A DNA stretch of 64,000 bases from Pseudomonas sp. B21_DOA (lineage in GTDB: Bacteria; Pseudomonadota; Gammaproteobacteria; Pseudomonadales; Pseudomonadaceae): positions 2,356,001 through 2,420,000 of the forward strand of contig CP086683.1 of the NCBI GenBank assembly GCA_030544685.1, given 5' to 3'. Below are positions 9,119 to 18,843 of the stretch, one piece after another. The position numbers and the translations under genes were made by a program. The notes beneath the pieces are model-generated. The model worked only from the letters and a program-made list of their open reading frames with translations, did no database searches and was not told the DNA's origin. Positions within the stretch are counted from its first letter, which is position 1. The number at the start of each line of letters is the position of its first letter.

Positions 9119-9210
9119 GTGGGAGCGGGCTTGCTCGCGAAGGCGGTGTGTCAGGCGATAAACGAATCGACTGAAACGACGCTTTCGCGAGCAAGCCCGC
9201 TCCCACAGGG
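9119..9210. repeat. REP inverted pair
   Basis: Inverted copies of 'gtgggagcgggcttgctcgc' face each other across ~40 bp, in the gap between the converging cysteine-synthase-like and FAD oxidoreductase genes. This variant carries 'gggcttgctcgc' instead of 'gagcctgctcgc'. Confidence 0.85.
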
Positions 9211-9234
9211 GTGTGTTGTGTCAGCTAATGCTGA

Positions 9235-10847
9235 TTAGTCAGTGAGACCGAGGATATCCCGCGCCACCGCCTCGGCAATGCGAATCCCGTCGACACCCGC
9301 CGAGAGAATTCCGCCGGCGTAGCCCGCGCCTTCACCGGCCGGGAACAGGCCTTTGACGTTCATGCTCTGCAGCGACTCGTTGCGGGTGATGCGCAGCGGC
9401 GACGAAGTGCGCGTCTCGATTCCCGTCAGCACCGCGTCGTGCAGCGAATAACCGCGAATCTGCTTCTCGAACGCCGGCAAGGCTTCACGGATCGCCTCAA
9501 TGGCAAAGTCCGGCAGCGCCAGCGCCAGATCGCCCAGCGCGACGCCCGGCTTGTACGAAGGCTCGACTTCGCCCAGCTCGGTCGACGGCTTGCCGTTGAT
9601 GAAGTCGCCAACCAGTTGCGCCGGGGCCTTGTAGTCGCTGCCGCCAAGGATGAATGCGTGGGACTCGAGGCGCTCCTGCAACTCGATACCGGCGAGCGGG
9701 CCGCCCGGATAGTCGACTTCCGGGGTGATGCCGACGACGATGCCGGAGTTGGCATTACGCTCGTTACGCGAGTACTGGCTCATGCCATTGGTGACAACGC
9801 GATTCGGTTCCGACGTCGCCGCGACCACAGTGCCGCCCGGGCACATGCAGAAGCTGTACACCGAACGGCCGTTCTTGGCGTGGTGCACCAGTTTGTAATC
9901 GGCAGCGCCAAGTTTCGGGTGGCCGGCGTATTTGCCCAGACGCGCGCGGTCGATCAGCGATTGAGGGTGCTCGATGCGGAAACCCACCGAGAACGGCTTG
10001 GCTTCCATGAACACGCCACGGGTGTGGAGCATGCGGAAGGTGTCGCGGGCGCTGTGGCCGAGGGCCAGGACCACGTGTCTGGAATGCAGGGTTTCGCCGC
10101 TGGCCAGCTGCACGCCGACCAGTTGGCCGTTTTCGATCAGCACGTCGCTGACGCGCTCCTGGAAGCGCACTTCACCGCCCAGTTCGCGGATCTGCTCGCG
10201 CATGTTTTCGACCATACCGGTCAGGCGGAACGTACCGATGTGCGGCTTGCTGACGTAGAGGATTTCTTCCGGCGCGCCGGCCTTGACGAACTCGTGCAGG
10301 ACTTTGCGGCCGAGGAATTTCGGGTCCTTGATCTGGCTGTACAGCTTGCCGTCGGAGAACGTACCCGCGCCACCCTCGCCGAACTGCACGTTGGACTCGG
10401 GGTTGAGCACGCTTTTGCGCCAAAGGCCCCAGGTGTCCTTGGTGCGCTGACGGACTTCGGTGCCGCGCTCGAGAATGATCGGTTTGAAGCCCATTTGCGC
10501 CAGCAGCAGACCGGCGAAGATGCCGCACGGGCCGAAACCGACGACGATCGGCCGCTGGCCGAGATCGCTCGGGGCCTGACCGACGAATTTATAGCTGACA
10601 TCCGGTGCCACATTGACGTTACGGTCGTCGGCGAACTTGCCCAACACCCGGGCCTCGTCGCGTACGTTGAGGTCGATGGTGTAGATGAAGCACAGTTCGG
10701 AGGACTTTTGCGCGCGTCATAGCTGCGCTTGAACAAGGTGAAATCGAGCAGATCATCGCTGGCGATGCCCAGACGCTGCACGATAGCGGCGCGCAGGTCT
10801 TCTTCGGGATGGTCGATTGGCAGCTTGAGTTCAGTGATTCGTAACAT
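9235..10847 (-). CDS. NAD(P)/FAD-dependent oxidoreductase, frame broken at 10706-10709
   Basis: Restored length is 537 aa, starting at the ATG 10845-10847 ('MLRITELKLPIDH'). A short N-terminal domain of ~90 residues precedes a FAD-binding Rossmann motif ('VVGFGPCGIFAG'). The protein continues with 'GEGGAGTFSDGKL' and ends with a Gly-rich flavin-binding 'FPAGEGAGYAGGI'. This is the family of large flavoproteins related to electron-transfer flavoprotein dehydrogenases/YhiN-like oxidoreductases. The substrate is unknown. A four-A run on the coding strand interrupts the frame after 'SYDARK'. One extra A gives 'SYDARKKSSELCFIYTIDLN' and joins the two parts. Confidence 0.8.
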
Positions 10848-10943
10848 GGCGGGGATCCGGATTCGCGGGGCGCACAACTGCGCCAAGGCGTTTGAAGGCG
10901 GCGATTATAAGCCGCCGCGAGCGGATCCGTGGGAGAAAAACGA

Positions 10944-11597
10944 TCAGTCGTTGCGTGCGCCGCCGAAATAGCCGCAGCCGCGCTGCACCTGACCGTCGAT
11001 GCGCAACTCGGCGCTCATGTGCTGCACGCTGCCGGTGCTGCTGTCGACGCAGCGCTGTGGCGCGACCCACAATTCAATGCGCTGGTTGTTGGCTTCGCTG
11101 CTGAGATTGAAGCGGCCGTCGCCCAGTTGTTCTTCCACATACGGCACGGCCAGCGGCGGCTGGCCGTCGCGCTCGATGACCATGCCTTTGCCGCTGACCT
11201 TGACGTTCCACTCCGGGGCATGGCCGGCGGCGCGCAGGATCAGCAGTTTGAAATTCGGGTCATCGCAGGCCGTGCCCGAGCGTTCTACACGATACAACTG
11301 GCCGAGGTCGAGACGATCGCCGGAGACCTTGCCGCGCACATCGGCAAACAGCTTGCCCTGCTCGTCGGCAAGGGTGGCGGCCTCTTGCAGGACGCTGGTG
11401 CCGCCGATGTCGTTGACCACCAGTTGCCGCTGATCCTGGCACGGCTGGAACACCAGTTTGCCGTCGGCGGCGGTCAGTTGCCCCTGCATGCGCGTTTGCC
11501 CGGCATGGGACACACTTTGCCGCTGACCGTCGAACAACTGGCAGGCGGCAAACAACGGCAGCAGGGCAACGAGGACGATCGAACGGGCAACACGCAT
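10944..11597 (-). CDS. conserved lipoprotein, COG3650-like
   Basis: The 217-residue secreted protein has the lipobox 'FAAC' near residue 18, so it is a predicted lipoprotein. The mature part is a beta-rich domain with several Cys residues ('FQPCQ', 'TACDDPNF', 'QRCVD', 'RGCGYFGG'). The C-terminal part ('RIELWVAPQRCVD.STG') resembles the COG3650 group of periplasmic/membrane proteins. ATG 11595-11597 is chosen because 'ggagag' lies just before it; an in-frame start six codons upstream would lengthen the signal peptide needlessly. The function is unknown. Confidence 0.65.
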   Translation of the reverse strand: MRVARSIVLVALLPLFAACQLFDGQRQSVSHAGQTRMQGQLTAADGKLVFQPCQDQRQLVVNDIGGTSVLQEAATLADEQGKLFADVRGKVSGDRLDLGQLYRVERSGTACDDPNFKLLILRAAGHAPEWNVKVSGKGMVIERDGQPPLAVPYVEEQLGDGRFNLSSEANNQRIELWVAPQRCVDSSTGSVQHMSAELRIDGQVQRGCGYFGGARND

Positions 11598-11657
11598 CTT
11601 TGGCTCTCCAGACAAGTGCTGCCACGTTACGCAGCCTGACCGTTCATCACAAGGGCC

Positions 11658-12257
11658 TTAACCCACGTGAAATGTCTGACCGGTTTGCAGGCCTTCGACA
11701 CTTTTCGCGTAGGCCAATGCCACTTCCGCTGCAGGAACCGACTTGAAGCCACGGAAGTAGGGCGCGTATTTGCCCAGGGCTTCGGTCAGCACGGTCGGGC
11801 TCACCGAGTTCACCCGCAGGCCACGCGGCAGCTCGATGGCGGCGGCGCGGACGAAGCTGTCGAGCGCGCCGTTGACCAGCGCTGCCGAGGCGCCGCTGCG
11901 AATCGGGTCGTGGCTGAGCACGCCGGTGGTAAAGGTGAACGAGGCGCCGTCATTGGCGAACTCGCGGCCGATCAGCAGCAGATTGACCTGGCCCATCAGC
12001 TTGTCTTTCAGGCCGAGGGCGAAGCTGTCCCCAGTCATCTCGTCCAGCGCTGCAAACGTCACGTTGCCCGCCGCGCAGATCAACGCATCGAACTTACCGG
12101 TCTGTTCGAACAGCTTGCGGATCGACGTGCTGTCGCTGATATCCACTTGCAAGTCACCGCTGTTGCGGCCGATACGAATGACCTCGTGGCGTTGCGACAA
12201 CTCTTTGTCCACCGCCGAACCGATGGTGCCGCCTGCGCCTATCAACAGAATTTTCAT
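11658..12257 (-). CDS. short-chain dehydrogenase-like protein lacking YxxxK
   Basis: The 199-residue Rossmann protein has the SDR nucleotide-binding motif 'LIGAGGTIGSA' at residues 5-15, 'CAAGNV' (NNAG-like) around 62-67, and 'RVNSVSPTVL' late. In the segment that normally holds the catalytic Tyr-x-x-x-Lys, the sequence reads 'GASAALVNGALDSF', so both Tyr and Lys are missing. Compact SDR-like proteins of this type exist in many proteobacteria and may act by another mechanism or bind NAD(P) without classical catalysis. It is divergent from a LysR gene (105 bp gap), which suggests that LysR controls it. Confidence 0.75.
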   Translation of the reverse strand: MKILLIGAGGTIGSAVDKELSQRHEVIRIGRNSGDLQVDISDSTSIRKLFEQTGKFDALICAAGNVTFAALDEMTGDSFALGLKDKLMGQVNLLLIGREFANDGASFTFTTGVLSHDPIRSGASAALVNGALDSFVRAAAIELPRGLRVNSVSPTVLTEALGKYAPYFRGFKSVPAAEVALAYAKSVEGLQTGQTFHVG

Positions 12258-12362
12258 CGAGCTGTACCTTATGTGTGTGAATGAGGTTTTAGTCTAGAGT
12301 GGTTTTTTCTGCGGATAAGCGCACTAATAGGCAACCTTTGGTTTTCAAATGGAAACAATCCA

Positions 12363-13275
12363 TGAGCGAAATGGATGACCTTGCTGCGTTTGCCGTGCTG
12401 ATCGAGGCCGGCAGTTTTACCTTGGCCGCGCAACAGTTGGGATGCAGCAAGGGCCAGTTGTCCAAGCGCATCAGCCAGCTCGAAGCCCAATTCAGTGTGG
12501 TCTTGCTACAGCGCACCACCCGGCGCTTGAGCCTGACGGCGGCGGGGGCGGCGCTGCTGCCGCAGGCGCAGGCGCTGGTGGCTCAAGTCGAACGCGCGCG
12601 GCAGGCTTTGGCACGTTTGAAGGACGACATGGCCGGCCCCGTACGCATGACGGTTCCGGTTTCGCTCGGCGAGACCTTCTTCGATGGCTTGTTGCTGGAG
12701 TTTTCCGGGCAATACCCGGAGGTGCAGATCGAGTTGGAGCTGAACAACAGCTATCGCGATCTGGCCCGCGATGGCTTTGATCTGGCGATTCGTGCCGAAG
12801 TGGCCAATGACGATCGGCTGGTGGCCAAGCCGCTGTTGGCGTGGCACGAAATGACCTGCGCCAGCCCGGCCTACCTCGAGCGCTTCGGCGTGCCGGCGAC
12901 GCCGCATGCCTTGGCCGAGCATCGTTGTCTGCTCAACAGCCATTACAGCGGCCGCGAAGAATGGCTGTATCACCAGCAGCACGAGTTGTTGCGGGTGCGG
13001 GTTTCGGGTCCGTTTGCCAGCAATCACTACAGCCTGTTGAAGAAAGCAGCGCTGTCCGGTGCCGGCATCGCCCGTTTGCCGTCGTATCTGCTGCAAACCG
13101 AATTGGCTGACGGCCGCTTGCGCTGGCTGCTGCGCGATTACCAGACACGACGGATGCCGATGTATCTGGTGCACCCGTATCAGGGGGATTGCCGAAACGC
13201 ACGCAGGTGTTGGCGGATTATTTGATGGGCTGGTTCAAGCGCAGTGGCGAGGCGCTGGATCGACTCCAGCGCTGA
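12363..13275 (+). CDS. LysR-family transcriptional regulator, frame broken at 13183-13187
   Basis: The N-terminal winged helix-turn-helix (residues ~1-60, 'DDLAAFAVLIEAGSFTLAAQQLG') is followed by a LysR substrate-binding domain, giving ~304 aa once restored. The frame is lost at a five-G run, where 'VHPYQG' turns into 'DCRNARRC' and ends early at 13225. One extra G gives 'YQGGLPKRTQVLADYLMGWF' and a stop at 13273-13275, the expected LysR end. It is divergent from the SDR-like gene at 11658-12257, the usual place for a LysR target. The inducer is unknown. Confidence 0.85.
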
Positions 13276-13283
13276 TGTGATTT

Positions 13284-13380
13284 CCTGTGGGAGCGAGCCT
13301 GCTCGCGAATGCGTCAGTATCAGTCGATACCGATGTTGAATGACACACCGCTTTCGCGAGCAGGCTCGCTCCCACAGGGG
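13284..13380. repeat. REP inverted pair
   Basis: Two inverted 'tgtgggagcgagcctgctcg' units lie ~45 bp apart, between the convergent LysR and DoxX genes. Confidence 0.85.
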
Positions 13381-13384
13381 GATC

Positions 13385-13861
13385 TTATTTTGCGAAACGG
13401 CGGGCAAACAGGTGATCGATCGACAATTTGCCCGGCCCGGTCGCCATCAGGTACAGCAACACCGCCGCCCAGGTGCCGTGGGTCGGGTAGGCATCCGGGT
13501 AGACGAACAGTTGGATAGTCAGGGTCATGCCGAGCAGTGCCAGCGCCGAAAACCGCGTCGCCAGGCCGAGCAGGATCAGCAGCGGAAACACATGCTCGGC
13601 AAACGCCGCCAGATGCGCGGCAATTTCCGGCGACAGCAGCGGCAGGTGGTACTCGCTTTGAAACAGCGGAATCGTCGAGTCCGCCAATCGCGGCCAGCCC
13701 AGTTCAAAAGTGCCGTCAATCAAATCGACGGCCAGTCCTTCGACCTTGGTTTGCCCGGATTTCCAGAACACGGCAGCAATGGAAGAACGCGCGACCAAAG
13801 CAATCAGGCTGTGCGGGATTTTTTCGAACAACGCGATGACGCGCAGGATAAAAGCGTTCAT
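13385..13861 (-). CDS. DoxX-family membrane protein of the bufferin-type operon
   Basis: The 158-residue inner-membrane protein has about four hydrophobic segments. It carries the DoxX pattern: 'RSSIAAVFWKSGQTK' near the start and 'AEHVFPLLILLGLATRFSALAL' centrally. Its ATG overlaps the stop of the DUF2063 gene (ATGA), so it is the last gene of a four-gene operon (DUF2282, DUF692, DUF2063, DoxX). In bufferin-type clusters such a DoxX protein is the usual fourth member (BufD). Its molecular role, perhaps electron transfer or disulfide handling, is not established. Confidence 0.85.
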   Translation of the reverse strand: MNAFILRVIALFEKIPHSLIALVARSSIAAVFWKSGQTKVEGLAVDLIDGTFELGWPRLADSTIPLFQSEYHLPLLSPEIAAHLAAFAEHVFPLLILLGLATRFSALALLGMTLTIQLFVYPDAYPTHGTWAAVLLYLMATGPGKLSIDHLFARRFAK

Positions 13862-14616
13862 GGCAACTCCTTGTAATTGAGCTGGGTGATCGCGTTATGC
13901 GCAATCAGTAAGGCGAGGGTTTGGGCGAGATCGAACGGCGGGCTGTTCCCTGCCGCCGCGAGCAGTGGCGAGCCCTGTAGCAGATGATGAAGGAACACGC
14001 TCGCACCCGGCTCAAGCGCAAACACCTCAACGTCGAGACCATTGCGCAGCACCAGAGCGTGCTGGCCTTGATTGAGGCCAATGCCCGCCAGACTTTGCTC
14101 CTGCTGGTGCGCGGCCCAGATCGCGACAACGGCGTAGGCTGAGTCGAGCAGGTGCAGCGAGGGATGCAGTTCGAAACACAGCTCACTCAGCGACTGCGGA
14201 TCGGCCAGCGCGGTGCTGACTTGCTCCGGCCGGATTGGCTGCGCATCGGCGGCGTGGTAGGCGAGGGTGCGCAAGTGCTCGAGTCGCGCAACATCGGCCA
14301 CATAGGGCACACCGGCGATGGGTTCGAATTGCCCGATGAAATCGGCGAAGTCTTCGCCGTAGCGGCTCATCAACGGACTTTGCGGCGGCTGACCGCGTAC
14401 GAAAATCGCCGCCATGGCGCGGAAGAATTCCTCACCGACCAACTGCTGCACCACCGGGTAGCTATCGGCCAGCGCATTGATCAGCGAACTCTGCACGTTG
14501 TTGCGGTACACCGCGAAACGTCGCGACGGATCAGCGCCATTGCGGCTGCACAGGCCCTTGGGATACGGCAGTTGCACATTGAGCAGGGCGGCGGCGAAGT
14601 CCGCTTGCGTACTCAT
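13858..14616 (-). CDS. DUF2063 partner protein (BufC-like)
   Basis: The 252-residue protein of the DUF2063/HvfC group has a helical N-terminal half ('[25 protein letters not shown]') and a C-terminal half with the 'NGLDVEV' beta segment. Such proteins pair with DUF692 multinuclear iron oxidases to modify precursor peptides, probably by recruiting the substrate. It overlaps the DUF692 gene by 4 bp (ATGA) and the DoxX gene by 4 bp, so translation is coupled. No metal-binding motif of its own is evident. It was once annotated as a 'putative DNA-binding domain' family, which is misleading here. Confidence 0.85.
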   Translation of the reverse strand: MSTQADFAAALLNVQLPYPKGLCSRNGADPSRRFAVYRNNVQSSLINALADSYPVVQQLVGEEFFRAMAAIFVRGQPPQSPLMSRYGEDFADFIGQFEPIAGVPYVADVARLEHLRTLAYHAADAQPIRPEQVSTALADPQSLSELCFELHPSLHLLDSAYAVVAIWAAHQQEQSLAGIGLNQGQHALVLRNGLDVEVFALEPGASVFLHHLLQGSPLLAAAGNSPPFDLAQTLALLIAHNAITQLNYKELP

Positions 14617-15509
14617 GCCGCACGCTCCGCGCGGCGCAACAGCTTTTCGGCTTGCTGTGCTTCGGCGAGCAATACGTCAAAGGCCGGCACGTGATTATCA
14701 CGTTCAATCAGCGTCGCCATCGGGCCAGTCCGTTGCAGCACCCGGCGGTACAGATTCCAGACGGCCTGATCAATCGGCGCGCCGTGATCGTCGATCAGCA
14801 AACGATCGCCGAGGTTGTCACAATCTTCAGCGAAGCCGGCCAGATGAATCTCGCCGACCGCGTGCAATGGCAGTGCGTCGAGGTAGGCGAGCGGATCACG
14901 CTGATGATTGATGCACGACACGTAGACGTTGTTGACGTCGAGCAACAAGCCACAGCCGCTGCGGCGGATCACTTCGGCGATGAACACGGGCTCGTCGATC
15001 GTCGAATGCTCAAACGCCAGATAGGTCGCCGGGTTTTCCAGCAGCATCGGACGTTTGAGCGTGTTCTGCACTTGGTCGATGTGCGTGCAGACGCGATTGA
15101 GCGTCGGCGTGTCATAGGCCAGTGGCAGCAGATCATTGAGGAACACCGGGCCGTGGCTCGACCACGCCAGATGTTCGGAAAAGGCTTGCGGTTGATAGCG
15201 CTCGATCAGCTCGGCGAGGCGTTTGAGGTGCTGGCTGTCCAGCGAACCCTCGCCACCGATCGACAGTCCCACGCCGTGCAATGACAGCGGGTACTGCTCG
15301 CGAATCAGACCGAGAAAGTGATGAAACGGGCCGCCGGCCACCATGTAGTTTTCGGCGTGGACCTCGAAGAACCCGAGGTCCGGTACGGAGCCGAGCACTT
15401 CGAGGAAGTGCCCGTTCTTGAGCCCCAGCCCGGCACGGGCAGGGAGCTCGGAACGAGCTGCCTGAGTGCGCGGCAGGGACGGTTCGTGTTGATTGAACAT
15501 GGGCGTCAC
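14613..15509 (-). CDS. DUF692 multinuclear non-heme iron oxidative enzyme (BufB-like)
   Basis: The 298-residue TIM-barrel protein belongs to the MNIO/DUF692 family, which includes methanobactin MbnB. The family's metal-ligand segments are visible in order: 'EVHAENYM', '[10 protein letters not shown]', '[10 protein letters not shown]', 'LENPATYL', '[10 protein letters not shown]', 'IHLAGF', 'DDHGAPI' and 'IERDNHVP'. Members turn Cys residues of ribosomal peptides into oxazolone/thiooxazole-type heterocycles that bind copper. The precursor gene (DUF2282) lies just upstream and the partner protein DUF2063 just downstream. The assignment to bufferin synthesis is from family and gene order. Confidence 0.9.
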   Translation of the reverse strand: MTPMFNQHEPSLPRTQAARSELPARAGLGLKNGHFLEVLGSVPDLGFFEVHAENYMVAGGPFHHFLGLIREQYPLSLHGVGLSIGGEGSLDSQHLKRLAELIERYQPQAFSEHLAWSSHGPVFLNDLLPLAYDTPTLNRVCTHIDQVQNTLKRPMLLENPATYLAFEHSTIDEPVFIAEVIRRSGCGLLLDVNNVYVSCINHQRDPLAYLDALPLHAVGEIHLAGFAEDCDNLGDRLLIDDHGAPIDQAVWNLYRRVLQRTGPMATLIERDNHVPAFDVLLAEAQQAEKLLRRAERAA

Positions 15510-15525
15510 TCAGGCAGGCCGTGGA

Positions 15526-15831
15526 TCAGGACTTGGCTTTGAAGGCTTCGAGCTGACCGAAACCGGTCGGCGAGGTTTTGCTTTCGGTGGTGGCGCAGGT
15601 GCCTTTCGGAACGAGTTTCCAGGCGTTGGCCTGATAGTCCATTTTCGCCGTGCCGGCGCAGGTAGTCCCGGCACCTGCGGCGCAATCGTTCTTGCCCTTC
15701 ATGGCCACGCCGAAGCATTTTTCCATGTTGGCATCGGCGGCCTGGGCGGTGGAGACAGTGGCGATGCTCAGAGCGGAACCGAGGGCCAGAACCAGGGCGG
15801 TAGCGGACAGGGTACGGGTAGTCGCAGTCAT
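15526..15831 (-). CDS. DUF2282 Cys-rich precursor peptide (BufA-like)
   Basis: The 101-residue protein has a clear Sec signal peptide ending near 'TAQA' (~residue 31). The mature part contains exactly four Cys (39, 50, 58, 79) in 'MEKC', 'KNDC', 'AGTTC' and 'PKGTC' contexts. This is the BufA1/DUF2282 pattern, and it heads a precursor-enzyme-partner-DoxX operon. Family knowledge: bufferins are exported, heterocycle-bearing peptides that protect the periplasm from excess copper. The gene starts with ATG 15829-15831 behind 'ctggagaa', and the DUF692 gene begins 17 bp after its stop. A copper-responsive promoter was not identified. Confidence 0.88.
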   Translation of the reverse strand: MTATTRTLSATALVLALGSALSIATVSTAQAADANMEKCFGVAMKGKNDCAAGAGTTCAGTAKMDYQANAWKLVPKGTCATTESKTSPTGFGQLEAFKAKS

Positions 15832-15960
15832 GATGTTTCTCCAGTTTTTATCAGGGTTTCTGCAAGCGGTTTGCGCTTGCTTGTCCCTCTAGAGAACGGG
15901 TGGGGGATGCGTTACAGGCGGGGCGAGAAATTTATAAAAAATTTCGGATTCAGCGGTATT

Positions 15961-16053
15961 CCTGTGGGAGCGAGCCTGCTCGCGAAGGCGGTGTGACATT
16001 CAACATTATTGGTGCGTGATACATCGCTTTCGCGAGCAGGCTCGCTCCCACAG
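15961..16053. repeat. REP inverted pair
   Basis: Inverted 'cctgtgggagcgagcctgct' units lie ~40 bp apart in the gap upstream of the DUF2282 gene and downstream of livF. Confidence 0.85.
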
Positions 16054-16077
16054 AGGATCGGTGTTTATCGTTTGGGC

Positions 16078-16110
16078 ATAAAAAACGGCCCGAAGGCCGT
16101 TTTGTTGTTC
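16078..16110 (-). terminator. rho-independent terminator of the liv operon
   Basis: An 'aacggcc'/'ggccgtt' stem with a four-base loop has T-runs on both sides. It starts ~12 bp past the livF stop codon on the minus strand. Confidence 0.85.
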
Positions 16111-16121
16111 AGCGATAACAC

Positions 16122-16823
16122 TCAACCGCCGAGATACGCCTCGCGTACTTTCGGGTCGGTCAGCAGCGCTTCACCGGTGCCTTGCATGACCACGCGGCCG
16201 TTCTCCAGAACGTAGGCGCGGTCGGCGATTTTCAGTGCCTGGTTGGCGTTCTGCTCGACCAGGAACACCGTCACACCGTCCTTGCGCAGCTGTTCGATGA
16301 TGTCGAAGATTTGCTGGATGATGATCGGCGCCAGACCCAGCGATGGCTCGTCGAGCAGCAGCAGCTTGGGCTTGCTCATCAGCGCGCGGCCGATGGCGAG
16401 CATTTGCTGTTCGCCGCCGGACATGGTGCCGCCGCGCTGGTTGAAGCGCTCTTTCAGGCGTGGGAAAAGTCCGAGAACCTTATCCATCTGTTCCTGATAG
16501 TCGCCCTTGTCGGTGAAGAAACCGCCCATCGACAGGTTCTCTTCCACGGTCAGACGGGCAAACACACGACGACCTTCCGGGACCACGGCAATGCTCTTGC
16601 GCATGATCTGCGACGAGTCTTGGCCGACCAGTTCCTCACCCATGTAGCGAATGCTGCCGCTGTGCGCCTGCGGCGAACCGCACAGCGTCATCAGCAGCGT
16701 GGATTTGCCGGCACCGTTGGCGCCGATCAGCGTGACGATCTCGCCCTGACGGACTTCGACGTTGACGCTGTGCAGCGCCTGGATCTTGCCGTAGAAGGTG
16801 GAAACGTTTTCGAACTGCAGCAT
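16122..16823 (-). CDS. livF: branched-chain amino-acid ABC transporter ATP-binding protein LivF/BraG
   Basis: The 233-residue cytoplasmic ATPase has Walker A 'GANGAGKST', ABC signature 'MSGGEQQMLAIGR' and Walker B 'LLLLDEPSLGL'. It pairs with LivG to drive the LivHM permease, which imports leucine, isoleucine and valine (in Pseudomonas Bra systems also alanine). It is the last gene of the livHMGF block, and its ATG directly follows the intended livG stop codon. The gene is intact, and a terminator lies just beyond it. Confidence 0.95.
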   Translation of the reverse strand: MLQFENVSTFYGKIQALHSVNVEVRQGEIVTLIGANGAGKSTLLMTLCGSPQAHSGSIRYMGEELVGQDSSQIMRKSIAVVPEGRRVFARLTVEENLSMGGFFTDKGDYQEQMDKVLGLFPRLKERFNQRGGTMSGGEQQMLAIGRALMSKPKLLLLDEPSLGLAPIIIQQIFDIIEQLRKDGVTVFLVEQNANQALKIADRAYVLENGRVVMQGTGEALLTDPKVREAYLGG

Positions 16824-17590
16824 TTACGCTTCCCCAGGTAGGCTTTGATCACTTCAGGATTGTCGCGGATCTGTTCCGGTGTGCCGTCGGCCAGCGGTGT
16901 GCCCTGGTTGATCACGACGATGTGGTCGGAAATGCTCATGACCAGTTTCATGTCGTGCTCGATCAGCAGCACGGTGACGTTGTGCTCTTCGCGCAACACA
17001 CCGATCAGCGCCTTGAGGTCTTCGGTTTCCTTCGGGTTCAGGCCGGCGGCCGGTTCGTCGAGCATGAGGATCCGCGGGCGGGTCATCATGCAGCGGGCGA
17101 TTTCCAGACGCCGTTGCTGGCCGTAGGCGAGGGTGCCGGCGGTGCGGTTGGCGAACTCTTTGAGGTTGACCTTTTCCAGCCAGTACTCGGCAAATTCCAT
17201 CGCCTCGCGCTCGCTTTTGCGGAACGCCGGGGTCTTGAACAGGCCGGACAGGAAGTTGGTGTTCAAGTGACGGTGCTGGGCGATCAAGAGGTTCTCGACC
17301 GCGGTCATGTCCTTGAACAAACGCACGTTCTGGAAAGTCCGCACCACGCCTTTGAGGGCGATCTTGTGGCCCGGCAGGCCCTGGATCGGCTCGCCGTCGA
17401 GGAGGATGCTGCCGCCGGTAGGCTGATAGAAACCGGTCAGGCAGTTGAACACGGTGGTCTTGCCGGCGCCGTTCGGGCCGATCAGTGCAACCACCTGCTT
17501 TTCCTTGACGGTCAGCGCCACGCCGTTGACCGCGAGCAAGCCGCCGAAGCGCATGCTCAGATTGTCGACTTTAAGGATCTCGCGGCTCAT
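16824..17590 (-). CDS. livG: branched-chain amino-acid ABC transporter ATP-binding protein LivG/BraF, frame broken at 16832-16835
   Basis: ATPase with Walker A 'GPNGAGKTT', signature '[13 protein letters not shown]' and Walker B '[11 protein letters not shown]'. It is ~255 aa when restored. A four-G run (coding strand) near the end shifts the frame after 'AYLG'. In the sequence as given, the protein therefore reads past its stop into livF and gains a foreign tail. One extra G restores the family ending 'AYLGEA' followed by TAA, which abuts the livF ATG. It overlaps the livM stop by 4 bp. Confidence 0.92.
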
Positions 17591-18843
17591 TTGCGCAACT
17601 CCATGTGTGGGCGTTGCATCGGCAGCAGACCTTGTGGACGCCAGATCATCATCAGCACCATCAGCGCACCGAACATCAACATGCGGTATTCGCTGAACTC
17701 ACGCATCATTTCCGGCAACAGGATCATCACGATTGCCGCCAGAATCACACCCAGTTGCGAGCCCATGCCACCCAACACGACGATGGCGAGGATGATCGCC
17801 GACTCGATGAAGGTGAACGACTCGGGCGTCACCAGACCCTGACGCGCGGCGAAGAAGCTGCCGGCGAAACCGGCGAACGCAGCGCCGAGGGTGAACGCGG
17901 AGAGCTTGATCACAGTCGGGTTCAGGCCCAACGCACGGCAAGCGATTTCGTCTTCACGCAGCGCTTCCCACGCACGGCCGATCGGCATGCGCAGCAGACG
18001 GTTGATCACGAACAGCGCGGCCAATGCGAGCAACAACGCAACCAGGTAAAGGAAGATCACCTTGTTGATCGAGTTGTATTGCAGGCCGAAATACTCGTGG
18101 AAGGTCTGCAAGCCTTCAGCCGCTTTACGCTCGAAAGTCAGGCCGAAGAACGTCGGTTTTTCGATGTTGCTGATGCCGTTCGGGCCACCGGTGATATCGG
18201 TCAGGTTACGCAGGAACAGCCGGATGATTTCGCCGAAACCCAAGGTCACGATCGCCAGATAGTCGCCACGCAGACGCAATACCGGGAAGCCCAGCAGGAA
18301 GCCGAACGTCGCCGCCATCAGGCCGGCAATCGGCAGGCAGATCCAGAAGCTCAGGCCGTAGTAATGCGACAGCAGCGCGTAGCTGTAGGCACCGACGGCG
18401 TAGAAGCCGACGTAACCGAGGTCAAGCAGACCGGCCAGACCGACGACGATGTTCAGGCCCAGGCCGAGCATTACGTAGATCAGGATCAGCGTCGCGATAT
18501 CCACCGCACCACGGGAGCCGAAGAACGGCCAGACCAGGGCGATCAGAATCAGCGCAATGATGAAATAGCGCTGGGTGGTCGGCAGGGTCAGGAAGTTGCT
18601 GGCCTTGGCCGGGATCAGCGGCATGCCCGGCGAGGAGCGCCAGGCTTTGCTGATCTGCTGGTTGAACAGCACGCGCAGGAACATCAGCACCGAGCAGATC
18701 GCGATGGTCGCGAGGATGGCCGGGCTGGTGTTGTGCACTTCCAGATTGATGCCGACGATGGTCAGTTTCAGACCGAGTACCGGGTAGGCCACCGCCCACA
18801 CCAGCAAGGCACTGAAGAGTGCCTGTTTAAGATTCCTAGTCAT
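17587..18843 (-). CDS. livM: branched-chain amino-acid ABC transporter permease LivM/BraE
   Basis: The 418-residue inner-membrane permease has about ten hydrophobic segments. A cytoplasmic coupling motif, '[21 protein letters not shown]', lies near residue 310; it contacts the ATPases. The ~100-residue N-terminal extension is usual in pseudomonad BraE. Four-base overlaps at both ends (with livH and livG) show a tightly coupled operon. The gene is intact. Confidence 0.95.
   Translation of the reverse strand: MTRNLKQALFSALLVWAVAYPVLGLKLTIVGINLEVHNTSPAILATIAICSVLMFLRVLFNQQISKAWRSSPGMPLIPAKASNFLTLPTTQRYFIIALILIALVWPFFGSRGAVDIATLILIYVMLGLGLNIVVGLAGLLDLGYVGFYAVGAYSYALLSHYYGLSFWICLPIAGLMAATFGFLLGFPVLRLRGDYLAIVTLGFGEIIRLFLRNLTDITGGPNGISNIEKPTFFGLTFERKAAEGLQTFHEYFGLQYNSINKVIFLYLVALLLALAALFVINRLLRMPIGRAWEALREDEIACRALGLNPTVIKLSAFTLGAAFAGFAGSFFAARQGLVTPESFTFIESAIILAIVVLGGMGSQLGVILAAIVMILLPEMMREFSEYRMLMFGALMVLMMIWRPQGLLPMQRPHMELRK

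Noticed and set aside
9439..10722. 427-residue plus-strand frame
   Set aside because: Antisense of the FAD oxidoreductase, whose FAD motifs are clear.
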